Assembly (NCBI GenBank): GCA_902763865.1 | Contig: CACWTR010000044.1 | Span: 1-48,328 of the forward strand | Reading direction: 5' to 3' | Source of the DNA: an uncultured Bacteroidales bacterium | GTDB taxonomy: Bacteria; Bacteroidota; Bacteroidia; Bacteroidales; Bacteroidaceae | Length of the DNA stretch: 48,328 nucleotides | Shown here: positions 1 to 9,032 of the stretch, piece after piece | Layout of the letters: each line of letters starts with the position of its first letter | Position numbering within the stretch: the first letter of the stretch is position 1 | Notes under the pieces: model-generated | What the model saw: only the letters and a program-made list of their open reading frames with translations | Database searches by the model: none | What the model was told of the DNA's origin: nothing | Position numbers and translations under genes: made by a program

Positions 1-1764
1 CCCCTCTGCGGGGAGAGGGGAGCAGTCGGGCGTAGTGTCGATGATGCGGTAAAAGCCTCCCCCGTCCCCTCCAAGGGAGGGGGGAAAGGGCCGCCATTCC
101 CCATCGCCTCCCGTAAGGGCGGGGAGTTCTGTGCGGACGTATGTGCCGATGAAGGAGATGCTGCCTACGCTGACCGTGTCGGGTTTCAGCCCCGCCAAGT
201 CCAAAGTGCCCGGGTCGATGCTGAAGTCCTCGAAGGGCACAATAATATAAGGTACGTGCGCGCGAGGCTGCTGCTCCTGCTCGAAGACAATCTGCCCAGC
301 CTCCACGCGGTCCAATCTGTAGTACTTCCCCTTCCCCGCATCCGGCTCCGTCGGCAAGATGACAGTTGCCATCTGGCCTGCGGTGAAGGTGACAGGGTCT
401 TCTGTTACCGCTTCCTTTTCCGGCCAGACATCGTAGAGTACCTCGCCGTCGCGCTCAAAGTGAACGAGCATGGAACGGTAGTGACGCACAGGATACTTAT
501 TCCGATAATAAGTATCAAACTCTGATAAAGCTATATATGGATTTGGTGGTCCAAACAGGCATTCTCCATCATTCCATTCCGTAATGCCTATTCCTTGAAT
601 GATACGACCGCCATACGAACTATTTATCCATGGTTTTTCTGTGTTGATAGGGGTTTCCCCATCCAAATCAACGTACTTCAATGGTCTTACGCCTCCGAAA
701 TCCCCCTCCTTTATTTCTTTAATAACGCCATAGTCATACATACCACAAGGAGGGGAACATGTTGCATTTGCCCCTATTAAATCCCAGTAAGAAAGTTCTT
801 TCCCTATGCTCCAATCAAACTGATATACATCTCCTGGCCATATTATATAACCATCTTCCCTAGGAGGAATAGTTACCATAATGTGACTACTATTTCCATA
901 GTAATCTCCTTTAGATACAAAAAGTGTAAGAGAGTCTGCCCACTCTGGTCCATTAGTATATACCTTATTATATACAATGTCTTTGTCTGTATATTCCCCT
1001 TGCACATAATACTCTATTGTCTCAAAGTTCGCCACCCATTCATCGCCAACCTTCGAGTACCAACTATCGTATTTCAAGGTATCAAGACGAATCTCTGTCC
1101 ACCTAGTCCCTTCGGGGAAATACTCTACATGTCCCATCTTTGATACAAAGTTAGAAAACTTGAAGATTTCTTGTCCATTGACCTCGCAGTTCACGAAGAA
1201 GCGATTATTCCCACTTGCTTCAAACCCCCATGTATTAAGAGGACCAAATTCGCTGCCTATACCTTCTATCCACCATCCAGACGAGTAATCCTCAAAAGAA
1301 GCATCCACTCTATTCACATATAGACAATGTCTGCTTATTCCATTTATTTCTGTTACTCCATTCTTGTTGTTTCGCATCTCGATTTTCCACTCTGGATGGA
1401 TTGGGTCTGACGTAATGGATGTGAATCCTTCAGGAATCCGAAAGTCATATAAGAGGCAACTTTCTTTAGAACCGCTAGGAATAAAATAGACTTTACCTTC
1501 TATTTCGTATAGAGCCAACTTATATACGGTAATGCTATCGTTATTCTCATTGAACGTGTATAATTTCTTGCAGTTCATGTCTGAGATCAAAGTGTCTCCC
1601 TTGATGAGGTAGCTGTACTTATAATCAGGAAATATGTCGAAAGCTTCCACATTATGATATAGCATATTCCAGACTTTTCCTTCTTCCACAAACTGATGGC
1701 TTATTTGGGCTATTGTACTTAAGCACAACAGACTTGATGCAAATAGAATAAAAATTCGTTTCAT
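1..1764 (-). CDS. Secreted protein of unknown function, 3' end cut off by the window edge
   Basis: An uninterrupted reading frame of 588 codons runs from an ATG at 1764 to base 1 with no stop, so the C terminus lies outside the window. The first 20 residues (MKRIFILFASSLLCLSTIAQ) form a typical signal peptide, so the product is exported. I recognise no enzyme motif. The mature protein is rich in aromatic and charged residues and looks like a beta-rich Bacteroidetes surface or periplasmic protein. The first 430 or so codons are AT-rich, while the last 150 (bases 1-480) are GC-rich like the rest of the chromosome. Two GC palindromes (1-20 and 66-82) are read in frame near the visible end and encode Gly/Pro-rich residues. 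A TAnnTTTG box lies at 1857-1864, leaving a leader of about 85 nt. Function unknown. Confidence 0.85.
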   Translation of the reverse strand, partial: MKRIFILFASSLLCLSTIAQISHQFVEEGKVWNMLYHNVEAFDIFPDYKYSYLIKGDTLISDMNCKKLYTFNENNDSITVYKLALYEIEGKVYFIPSGSKESCLLYDFRIPEGFTSITSDPIHPEWKIEMRNNKNGVTEINGISRHCLYVNRVDASFEDYSSGWWIEGIGSEFGPLNTWGFEASGNNRFFVNCEVNGQEIFKFSNFVSKMGHVEYFPEGTRWTEIRLDTLKYDSWYSKVGDEWVANFETIEYYVQGEYTDKDIVYNKVYTNGPEWADSLTLFVSKGDYYGNSSHIMVTIPPREDGYIIWPGDVYQFDWSIGKELSYWDLIGANATCSPPCGMYDYGVIKEIKEGDFGGVRPLKYVDLDGETPINTEKPWINSSYGGRIIQGIGITEWNDGECLFGPPNPYIALSEFDTYYRNKYPVRHYRSMLVHFERDGEVLYDVWPEKEAVTEDPVTFTAGQMATVILPTEPDAGKGKYYRLDRVEAGQIVFEQEQQPRAHVPYIIVPFEDFSIDPGTLDLAGLKPDTVSVGSISFIGTYVRTELPALTGGDGEWRPFPPSLGGDGGGFYRIIDTTPDCSPLPAEG

Positions 1765-1856
1765 AATTTGATATTTTATATATTTAATTGAAAGGAGAAA
1801 CTTTTTCATGGCGTTTGGTATATTAAGATTATGAATTATATCGGTGTTTCAATGGC

Positions 1857-1864
1857 AAATATAG
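1857..1864 (-). promoter_or_regulatory. -7 box of the leftmost secreted-protein gene
   Basis: Read on the minus strand this is TATATTTG, a match to the Bacteroidetes -7 consensus TAnnTTTG. It lies about 93 bp before the start codon at 1764. Confidence 0.6.
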
Positions 1865-1947
1865 TTGCTTTTTGCCAATTAGCCAATAAAAAGAAGTCCG
1901 AAGTGGTCCGAAACAGGTGATTTTATACCGAAAATCACAGAAGTTGG

Positions 1948-1978
1948 TTGCATGAAACAGGGAAATGTGATAATTTTG
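1948..1978 (+). promoter_or_regulatory. Promoter of the TPR/HTH regulator gene
   Basis: TTG at 1948-1950, a 20-bp spacer and TAATTTTG at 1971-1978 fit the Bacteroidetes -33/-7 arrangement. Transcription would begin near 1985, at or past the upstream GTG at 1983, which favours the ATG at 2001 as the true start. Confidence 0.65.
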
Positions 1979-2000
1979 CGAAGTGAAAACGAATACATTT

Positions 2001-3656
2001 ATGCAAAAGACGATTTTATCTGTCATCTCATTCTGTTTGCTGCTGCTTGCGTTTTCTTGCAAGGAAGCTACGAAAGAAGGACACCCTTTGTCAGAAAGCA
2101 TAGAGCAGGCGTGGCAGGAAGCGGAAACTTCACTGCCGAAGGCTTTGGCAAGTGCCGCGATGGTGCGAGACTCCGTCGGGAACGCCCCTGAGTATGTCCG
2201 AAAGAGGTACGATTTGCTGACCATTCGCCTGCGCGACAAACAGGACATGCCGGCAACGTCTCCCGACTCGGCCTTGCACGTGGCATCTTATTTTGAAGGA
2301 TGCGAAGATGTCATCTGGGGGGAGCGTGCCTATTACTACCTGGGCAGTGCCTACCGCGACCTGAAAGACTATCCCCGGGCTGTGAGCTGTTTCCTGAAGG
2401 CTGTCGATGCAGCTGTGCAGAGTCCGGCGGATGCCGATACCCTGATATGGCAGAACGCCCTTTCCCAGCTGGGGCATCTCTATATGCTGCAGCTGAACTA
2501 CGAAGAGGAGTTGGCCGTTAAGCTTCAAGCCGTCAGTCTGGCAAGGCAGTCCGGCAGGAACCTGGGATTTTATCTGGCAGAAGCAGCTGCTGCCTACAAG
2601 CACCTGAACGACACGCTTCGCTGCCTCCGGTGCACCGACGAAGCGTATCGCATTATCCGAGAAGAAAAGTTCCCCCCTAAGTACGGGAGAGTGCTGGGGT
2701 ACATGCTGGTGACATACTCCGGCTACAAGCGGTACGAGAAGCTCGATACCCTGCTCGGATGCCTGTTGCACCTTCCGGAGGGCCGGCGCCCTTACAACTA
2801 CGAGCTGTGCCTCGCCAAGTTCCACGAGCATTCTGGTCGCACAGACTCCGCCATCTTCCACTACAAGGCCTGCTACGACAGTGAGCAGGCCCTGCCCGGA
2901 CGGTACGAGGCTTCAGCCGGTCTGCAGCGGTGCTATATGCAGAAGGAAGACTTCCGCCGGGCCGCCGAGTGGGGCTGCCGCCTCTATGACATCAACGACT
3001 CCATCATTGCACGGCGCGAATTCGAGGAGACACAGAAGGCCCGGGACACATATACCTATTACCGCGACCGCGAGAAGGAGCAGGCCATCATGCTGCGGGA
3101 CGAAACGTTGGCCCGACGAAACCAGGCCATCATGTTCGTCTCTGTCATCATCGGACTGGCCTTGGTGAGCACTATCATGGCAGGGCTGGCCTTCTACTAC
3201 TTCCGCAGGAAACGCTTCATGGAGGAAATCGTCGGCAGGGACAGGCTGCTCGAGTCGGCCAGGGAAGAGATTGACGAGCACCTGAAGGAACTGAAGCAGA
3301 ACGAGAAGATAAACAAGGACCTGACCCAGATAGCCTTGTTCGGAAATGCGACGGAGGGTGCGGAAGACGTCATCAGACATTTCCTGCTGGCCAGCTCCGG
3401 CAAGGTAAGCCTCGGGAAGGACTCCTGGAAGATGCTGATGAGTGCCGTGGAGACTCTGTACCCAGGGTTCCTTGAGGCAGTAATGGACCGGCAGCAGGGA
3501 CATTTGCACGAGCCGCTGCTGCGGACGATTTGCCTGCTGAAGATTGGAATGAAACCCTCACAGATAGCCCGGGTCATGGATGCCAAGAAACAGACGGTCT
3601 GGAGTCGCGTGAAGAGGGCGGAGGAAATGTGCGGAAGCCTTCTCCGGGCTGACTGA
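2001..3656 (+). CDS. Membrane-anchored TPR protein with C-terminal HTH (sensor-regulator)
   Basis: The product is about 551 residues. It has an N-terminal signal with a lipobox-like LAFSC, then an alpha-helical region of TPR-type repeats (about residues 80-350, for example AYYYLGSAYRDLKDYPRAVSC). One hydrophobic membrane segment follows (about 375-397, ending in the positive stop YYFRRKRF), then a charged coiled coil. The C-terminal helix-turn-helix (GMKPSQIARVMDAKKQTVWSR) resembles LuxR-type recognition helices. Bacteroidetes proteins of this layout are thought to read a periplasmic signal and bind DNA from the membrane. Here the target is unknown; the divergent gene at 1764 is a plausible one. 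The in-frame GTG at 1983 is an alternative start but sits at the predicted transcription start. Confidence 0.8.
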   Translation: MQKTILSVISFCLLLLAFSCKEATKEGHPLSESIEQAWQEAETSLPKALASAAMVRDSVGNAPEYVRKRYDLLTIRLRDKQDMPATSPDSALHVASYFEGCEDVIWGERAYYYLGSAYRDLKDYPRAVSCFLKAVDAAVQSPADADTLIWQNALSQLGHLYMLQLNYEEELAVKLQAVSLARQSGRNLGFYLAEAAAAYKHLNDTLRCLRCTDEAYRIIREEKFPPKYGRVLGYMLVTYSGYKRYEKLDTLLGCLLHLPEGRRPYNYELCLAKFHEHSGRTDSAIFHYKACYDSEQALPGRYEASAGLQRCYMQKEDFRRAAEWGCRLYDINDSIIARREFEETQKARDTYTYYRDREKEQAIMLRDETLARRNQAIMFVSVIIGLALVSTIMAGLAFYYFRRKRFMEEIVGRDRLLESAREEIDEHLKELKQNEKINKDLTQIALFGNATEGAEDVIRHFLLASSGKVSLGKDSWKMLMSAVETLYPGFLEAVMDRQQGHLHEPLLRTICLLKIGMKPSQIARVMDAKKQTVWSRVKRAEEMCGSLLRAD

Positions 3657-3662
3657 AGCTGT

Positions 3663-5936
3663 TCAGTATCGTTTGACTTCTTCTATTTCCTCAATCTTCT
3701 TGAGGTCGCGGATGATGGCTTGTATGTCGCGGACGTCGTGGACGTCGAAGTTGATGTCGGCGGTGAAGAGTCCGTCGCTGGTCTCGATGTGGAGGCTGTG
3801 CATGTTGACGTTGAGCTGTCCGGAGAGGATGCCCGTTATCTGGTGGAGCACGCCTACGCGGTCGAAGCCGACGATGTGGAGGGTGGCGGGGAAGGAGAGT
3901 CCGCCGTGGGTGTCCCATTTGGCGGAGAGTATCTGGTTGCCGTCGCTGACTTTGAGTCGCTTGGCGATGTCGCACTGCCGCTTGTGGATGACGATGTGCT
4001 GGTCGTGGTCGATGTAGCCGAGCACGTCGTCGCCGGGGATGGGGTGGCAGCAGTCGCAGATGACGTAGCGTCCGATGGTCTCTTCGCTGAGGATGAGTGT
4101 CTTCTTGCGGTCTATGCGGAGGGGGGTTGCTGTCTCCCCCGTCCCTTCCGAAGAAGTGGTGGCTGGGGCGGCGGCTGTCTTCCGCTTGAAGATGGTCAGG
4201 TATTTCTTCCACTTCTTCTTGCCGGGGTTCTTCTTGTTGAGTGTTTCCAGGTCGGCATCGCCCAGGGTGATGGTGCGCGAGCCGATGGCGGAGAGCAGCT
4301 CTTCGCGTGTGCCGAGCTCGTGGAAGCGGCACAGCTTGTCGATGTTGATGCTGTTGGGTTCCTTTTCGTGCTCCTGGAAGAATTCGTTCAGTATCTCTTC
4401 GCCAGCCTTCTGCTTCTCGCGTTCTTCGCGGCGCAGGATGGCCTGTATCTTTCCCTTGGCTTTGGCGGTGGTGGTGATGTCGATCCATTTCCCATCGACT
4501 TTCTGGTTCTTGGAGGTGAGGATTTCCACTTGGTCGCCGCTCTGCAGGACGTGGCTGATGCCTACGAGCTTGTGGTTGACCTTGGCTCCGATGCAGTGGG
4601 TGCCGAGGAAGGTGTGGATGCTGAAGGCGAAGTCGAGGACGGTGCAGCCTGCCGGCATGGTCTTGAATTCTCCTTTCGGTGTGACGACGAATATCTCGTT
4701 GGCGAAGAGGTTTAGCTTGATGGCGTCGAGGAAGTCGATGGCGTTTGGTTGCGGGTCGTCGAGGATTTCGCGGATGGTGTAGAGCCATTTGTCGAGTCCG
4801 CCGGAGCCTGTGCCGCCCGGCTCGTCGTCGCCCGTTTCTCCTTCCTTATATTTCCAGTGTGCTGCGAAGCCGTGTTCTGCAATGTCGTCCATGCGGCGGC
4901 TGCGTATCTGCACTTCCATCCAGTTTCCGGCTTCGCTCATGAGGGTGGTGTGCAGGGCTTGGTAGCCGTTGGCCTTGGGGGTGGAGAGCCAGTCGCGGAG
5001 TCGGTCTGGCCGGGGCTTGTAGATGCTGCAGGCGGCGGCGTATATCTTGAAGCACTCGGCGGTTTCGTCCATGCCTTCTTCCACCTCGAAGACGATGCGC
5101 ACGGCCAGGATGTCATAGACTTCGTCGAAGGTGACATGCTTCGTCTGCATCTTGTTCCAGATGCTGTAGGGCTTCTTGATGCGTGCCTTTATCTCGTAGC
5201 GCAGTCCCATGGCGTCGAGCTTCTGGCGGATGGGGACGGTGAAGCTCTCGAAGGAGGCGATGAGGCTGTCGTGCTCCTTGTCCAGCTGTGCCTGAATGCT
5301 GCTGTACTCTTCCGGATGCTCGTAGCGGAAGCTGAGGTCTTCGAGTTCTTCCTTGACCTTGTTCAGCCCGAGGCGATGTGCGAGGGGGGCGTAGATGTAG
5401 AGTGTCTCGCCTGCTATCTTGTACTGCTTGCCGGGGAGCTGGCTGCCGAGGGTGCGCATGTTGTGGAGGCGGTCGGAGATTTTGATGAGGATGACGCGTA
5501 TGTCCTCGCTCATCGTGAGCAGCAGCTTCTTGAAGGACTCGGCCTGCACGGAGGCTTTGTCTCCGAAGATGCCGCCGGATATCTTTGTCAGCCCATCGAC
5601 AATCTGTGCTATCTTCGGGCCGAAGATGTTGGCGATGTCCTCTACGGTGTAGTCGGTGTCCTCTACGACATCGTGGAGCAGTGCCGAGCAGATGCCGGTG
5701 CTGCCGAGGCCAATCTCTTCGCATGCGATTTGCGCTACGGCGATGGGGTGCATGATGTACGGTTCGCCTGAGAGTCGGCGCACGCCCTTGTGGGCTTGCT
5801 TTGCGAAGTTGAAGGCTTTGTCGATGATTTCGGTGTGCTTGCGGTGGTGCGATGCAAGATAGGTGTCGATGAGGTGTTGGTAGGCTTCGCTCACCATCTT
5901 CTCGTCTTCCATTTCCCGGGGGGTCATGTCTTCCAT
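3663..5936 (-). CDS. rel: Bifunctional (p)ppGpp synthetase/hydrolase, RelA/SpoT family
   Basis: The 757-residue protein makes and degrades (p)ppGpp, the stringent-response alarmone. It shows an HD hydrolase domain (about 40-195, with H88-D89 in LLHDVVEDTDY), so hydrolysis is probably retained. A synthetase domain follows (about 230-370, with KKPYSIWNKMQ and TPKANGYQALHTT), then a TGS domain (about 415-480), a CC-containing zinc-finger-like region (CDCCHPIPGDD) and a C-terminal ACT domain (about 680-757). The length is normal for a long RSH enzyme. It is the last gene of the parA-parB-DUF5683-transglycosylase-rel run, 40 bp after the previous stop. A Thr/Ser/Gly-rich stretch near residue 600 (TSSEGTGETATPL) is encoded by DNA resembling the GC palindromic repeat family described in the findings. 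Confidence 0.95.
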   Translation of the reverse strand: MEDMTPREMEDEKMVSEAYQHLIDTYLASHHRKHTEIIDKAFNFAKQAHKGVRRLSGEPYIMHPIAVAQIACEEIGLGSTGICSALLHDVVEDTDYTVEDIANIFGPKIAQIVDGLTKISGGIFGDKASVQAESFKKLLLTMSEDIRVILIKISDRLHNMRTLGSQLPGKQYKIAGETLYIYAPLAHRLGLNKVKEELEDLSFRYEHPEEYSSIQAQLDKEHDSLIASFESFTVPIRQKLDAMGLRYEIKARIKKPYSIWNKMQTKHVTFDEVYDILAVRIVFEVEEGMDETAECFKIYAAACSIYKPRPDRLRDWLSTPKANGYQALHTTLMSEAGNWMEVQIRSRRMDDIAEHGFAAHWKYKEGETGDDEPGGTGSGGLDKWLYTIREILDDPQPNAIDFLDAIKLNLFANEIFVVTPKGEFKTMPAGCTVLDFAFSIHTFLGTHCIGAKVNHKLVGISHVLQSGDQVEILTSKNQKVDGKWIDITTTAKAKGKIQAILRREEREKQKAGEEILNEFFQEHEKEPNSINIDKLCRFHELGTREELLSAIGSRTITLGDADLETLNKKNPGKKKWKKYLTIFKRKTAAAPATTSSEGTGETATPLRIDRKKTLILSEETIGRYVICDCCHPIPGDDVLGYIDHDQHIVIHKRQCDIAKRLKVSDGNQILSAKWDTHGGLSFPATLHIVGFDRVGVLHQITGILSGQLNVNMHSLHIETSDGLFTADINFDVHDVRDIQAIIRDLKKIEEIEEVKRY

Positions 5937-5976
5937 AGGTTCTTCCGGTCTAACGTTAAAACAGTCTTTATTGTGT

Positions 5977-7248
5977 TCAGTTCACTCTGATTTTCTGTCC
6001 TGTATAGATGTATGTGCCCTTGATGCCGTTGAGCGACTTGATTTTGGCTACGGTGGTGCGGTTCCTCGATGCGATGTCGCTCAGGGTGTCGCCCTTGCGG
6101 ACCGTCACGGTCGTGCCGCCGCCACCGCTCCGGCTTCTGCCCCTGCCCCTTCTTCTGGCCGGTGCGGTCATGGGCACGTCGGGAACGGTCTGTATCTCTG
6201 GTACCGGGGCGTAGATGGAGTCGCCTGCCTCGATGAAGGTGTTGATGGCAGCCGTGGGGAGGCGAAGGGTGCAGATGTGCGACTCGCCCGGAATGAGCGA
6301 GGTGCGGTACTGCGGATTGAGGGCGCGTAGCTCGTCCCGGCTGATGCCGGTCAGCTCGGCGATGCGTTCCATGTATATATTGCGACTGATTTGCAGCGTG
6401 TCGGTGCCTTGCGGCAGCTTGGTGTTGACGGGGCAGATGTTGTGGTCGCAGTAGTAGTTCATGATGTAGTTGGCAGCGATGAAGGCCGGCACGTAGCCGC
6501 GTGTCTCGGCAGGCAGGTAGGGATAGATGGTCCAGTAGTCCTTGGAGCCGCCGGCCCGCTTGATGGCTTTGTTCACGTTATTGGGTCCGCAGTTGTAGCT
6601 GGCGATGACCAATGTCCAGTCCCCGAAGATGGCGTAGAGGTCGTGCAGGTAGTGGGCGGCGGCATAGCTGGCCTTGATGGGGTCGCGGCGCTCGTCGATG
6701 AGGCTTGTCACCTCCAGCCCGTACTGTTTGCCTGTGCCTATCATGAACTGCCAGAGTCCCACGGCACCGGCCCGGCTGACGGCAGTCGGGTTGAGTGCGC
6801 TCTCGATGATGGGCAGGTAGCGGAGTTCCAGTGGAAGCTGGTAGCTCTCGAGTGCTTCTTCGAAGATGGGGTTGTAGAAGTTGCCCATTCCCAGCAGCAC
6901 GGCTACGGACTGGCGCAGCCGTCCGCTGTAGAGGTCGATGTACTTCTGCACGACGTTGTTGTAGGGCATGTCGATGATGTTTGGCAGGCGTCTGAGTCGT
7001 CGGGCATAGGTTTCGGCATCGTACTCGGGGTTCTCTCCTGTCGATTCGCAGTTCTCGTCGAAAAGCAGGAACTTGCTTGTCTGCCAGCTGGCCAGCAGGC
7101 TGTCTATCTCCTGTGTCTGCATGCCTTCCGGCAGTTCGAGGGTGTTCAGGCTGTCGTCTGTTTCCTGAGCCAGCGCATGAGGCATGGGGCAGAGGGCAAG
7201 GAACAGGGCAAATACTATCTTGCAGGGTTTGTAGGGCATGTTGGTCAT
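5977..7248 (-). CDS. Membrane-bound lytic murein transglycosylase (SLT + LysM)
   Basis: This 423-residue exported enzyme should cleave peptidoglycan glycan strands to 1,6-anhydro products in the periplasm. A signal peptide (about 1-27, ending ALAQ) precedes an SLT domain (about 110-265). The catalytic Glu is E149 in PIIESALNP, followed by the family signature AGAVGLWQFM and by ASYNCGPNNV. An Arg/Ser/Gly-rich linker leads to a single LysM domain (about 378-422, TVRKGDTLSDIAS...NGIKGTYIYTGQKI) for wall binding. The architecture is MltD-like, though shorter than E. coli MltD, with one LysM instead of two. It lies 16 bp after the DUF5683 gene in the par-rel operon. Confidence 0.93.
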   Translation of the reverse strand: MTNMPYKPCKIVFALFLALCPMPHALAQETDDSLNTLELPEGMQTQEIDSLLASWQTSKFLLFDENCESTGENPEYDAETYARRLRRLPNIIDMPYNNVVQKYIDLYSGRLRQSVAVLLGMGNFYNPIFEEALESYQLPLELRYLPIIESALNPTAVSRAGAVGLWQFMIGTGKQYGLEVTSLIDERRDPIKASYAAAHYLHDLYAIFGDWTLVIASYNCGPNNVNKAIKRAGGSKDYWTIYPYLPAETRGYVPAFIAANYIMNYYCDHNICPVNTKLPQGTDTLQISRNIYMERIAELTGISRDELRALNPQYRTSLIPGESHICTLRLPTAAINTFIEAGDSIYAPVPEIQTVPDVPMTAPARRRGRGRSRSGGGGTTVTVRKGDTLSDIASRNRTTVAKIKSLNGIKGTYIYTGQKIRVN

Positions 7249-7264
7249 ATCGTTGAATGTTATT

Positions 7265-7993
7265 TCAGAAGTTGAGCACGCACTGGATGCCGTGGGTCGT
7301 GCGGCGGCGGTGCATGTCGATGCGTTCAGTTTCGATGAAGGTGGGCTGGATGTGGAGGCTCAAGTCGCGCGAGATGTCGAAAGTGGAGAGCTCGGCATCG
7401 ACGTATGCATCGATGACGGAGAGGAGATAGACGCCCGCGAAGGCGAAGATGCTCAGGTCGCGAAAGCGCCGGAAGCTGTCCTTCCTGCTCTTGAAGATGG
7501 ACTGGAAGCGTCCTTCCTGCCCTACGATGCTGTAGCGGGGCGGCAGCATCTTCTCGTAGCTCTTCGTGTCGGGGTCGCTGTCGGAGATGTCGAGGTAGGC
7601 TTGCGAGTAGTCGTTGTACATCTGGGTGTTCCACGTCAGGGCGTAGATGCAGCCAATGAAGCCGCCGTAGAAGATGGGCAGTTTCCAGTATTTACGGTTG
7701 TAGAACTGTCCGGCTCCGGGTATGACGAGGGCGAGCCATGTGGCCCGTATGGGGTCGGGCTTGAAGTTGGCAAGGTCACGCCGCAGTTTCTTCCCGCTCA
7801 GGATGTTGTCGGTGATGGCGTAGAGTGCCGCCGTGTCGATGGCAAGGGAGTCGTCCTTGTCGATGGCGAGGGAGTCGATGGAGGGCACACGGTCCCCTTC
7901 CTGAGCCCAGGCCGTAGGACAGCAGAAGCTGAACGGCAGCCAAGGCGCAAGGAGCAGGATTGCCAGGAGAAGTGTGTGCCGACGGGTCATCAT
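7265..7993 (-). CDS. DUF5683 membrane protein
   Basis: The 242-residue protein has a signal peptide (about 1-34, ending AWAQ). A central membrane-associated region follows, with PGAGQFYNRKYWKLPIFYGG and a second hydrophobic helix (LSIFAFAGVYLLSVIDAYVDA). This is the pattern of DUF5683, a Bacteroidetes family commonly found beside parB. Its start overlaps the parB stop by four bases (ATGA-type coupling), so translation of the two is probably linked. The biochemical function is unknown. Position between parB and a lytic transglycosylase suggests a cell-envelope role, which is inference only. Confidence 0.85.
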   Translation of the reverse strand: MMTRRHTLLLAILLLAPWLPFSFCCPTAWAQEGDRVPSIDSLAIDKDDSLAIDTAALYAITDNILSGKKLRRDLANFKPDPIRATWLALVIPGAGQFYNRKYWKLPIFYGGFIGCIYALTWNTQMYNDYSQAYLDISDSDPDTKSYEKMLPPRYSIVGQEGRFQSIFKSRKDSFRRFRDLSIFAFAGVYLLSVIDAYVDAELSTFDISRDLSLHIQPTFIETERIDMHRRRTTHGIQCVLNF

Positions 7994-8895
7994 TCGCGGA
8001 GTTTGTCGAGCAGTTCGATGATGCGTTCCAGTTCAGCCTCTCCGGAGAAGGGGATGCTGATTTTCCCCTTGCCGCTCTCGGAGCACGTCATCTCGACGCG
8101 TGTCTTGAAGATTTTCCTCAGCCCCTCGCGCAGCTGGTTGTAGTCGGCGCTCAGGTTGGAGCCTTTCTGCCGGATGCGTGTGCCGGTTTTTGTCTTGACG
8201 GATGCACCCTCGCTGAGCTGCTTCACCATGTCCTCTATCTTGCGGACGGAGAGGTGGTCCTTCTTCATCTCGGCAAAGACCTTGAGCTGTGCTTCGGGGT
8301 CGGAGAGGGCGAGCAGGGCGCGGGCGTGGCCCATGTCTATTTCGCGGTTGCGCAGGGCGACCTGTACGCTGGCGGGCAGTTTGAGCAGCCGCAGGTAGTT
8401 TGTCACGGTGGCGCGGTTCTTGCCCACGCGTTCACTGAGCTGTTCCTGGGTCAGGTTGTACTGTTCGATGAGGTTCTGGTATGCCAGTGCCACTTCGATG
8501 GCCGTGAGGTCCTGCCGCTGAATGTTCTCGACGAGGGCCATCTCCATCATGTTCTCGTCATCGACGGTGCGGATGTAGGCGGGGATGGTGACGAGGCCCA
8601 CGCGCTGGCTGGCCCGCCATCGGCGCTCGCCGGCGATGATGACGTAGGTGCCGTCGCCCATGTCGCGCAGGGTGATGGGCTGTACGATGCCTATCTGCCG
8701 GATGCTGTTAGCCAGCTCCTGCAGGCTGTCGTCGTCGAAGTCGCGGCGCGGCTGGTTGGGGTTGGGGCGTATGTTGTCCATGCGCACCTCGATGAGGTTC
8801 GACGAGCCGCTGGTGTGCACCTCTTCTTCTGTCTGCAGCAGGGCGTCGAGTCCTCTGCCCAGTGCCTGTCCCTGATATTTCTTCTTAATGGCCAT
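7990..8895 (-). CDS. parB: Chromosome partitioning protein ParB
   Basis: The 301-residue ParB/Spo0J protein loads on parS and spreads as a CTP-gated clamp. Recognisable parts are the N-terminal ParA-contact segment (QGQALGRGLDALL), the ParB/Srx CTPase domain (NPNQPRRDFDDDSLQELA and GERRWRAS), and the HTH parS-binding domain (QLSERVGKNRATVTNYLRLL, then GHARALLAL). A C-terminal dimerisation domain completes it. I start at the ATG at 8895, which gives the usual MAIKKK opening; an in-frame TTG nine bases upstream is less likely. The gap to parA (8896-9020) is filled with short inverted words. No consensus parS was noticed in the window. Confidence 0.95.
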   Translation of the reverse strand: MAIKKKYQGQALGRGLDALLQTEEEVHTSGSSNLIEVRMDNIRPNPNQPRRDFDDDSLQELANSIRQIGIVQPITLRDMGDGTYVIIAGERRWRASQRVGLVTIPAYIRTVDDENMMEMALVENIQRQDLTAIEVALAYQNLIEQYNLTQEQLSERVGKNRATVTNYLRLLKLPASVQVALRNREIDMGHARALLALSDPEAQLKVFAEMKKDHLSVRKIEDMVKQLSEGASVKTKTGTRIRQKGSNLSADYNQLREGLRKIFKTRVEMTCSESGKGKISIPFSGEAELERIIELLDKLRE

Positions 8896-9032
8896 ATCTG
8901 TCAATTCATAATTCTTAGTTCATAATTGCGTTTCGTTCAATTCATTTTCATAGTCCGTCATTCATAATTCATAGGTTGAAGTCAGTCAGTCTGTTTCCCT
9001 GCGGCGGGAAGAATTATGAACTATGAATTGCG
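8896..9032. repeat. Short-word inverted repeats between parA and parB
   Basis: The gap and the last codons of parA hold repeated words of the type ATTCATAATTC and GTTCATAATTG. Copies at 8902-8930 and 8979-8992 face inverted copies at 9011-9030, so the parA-parB message could fold here. The parA stop codon (9021-9023) lies inside one copy. Confidence 0.75.
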
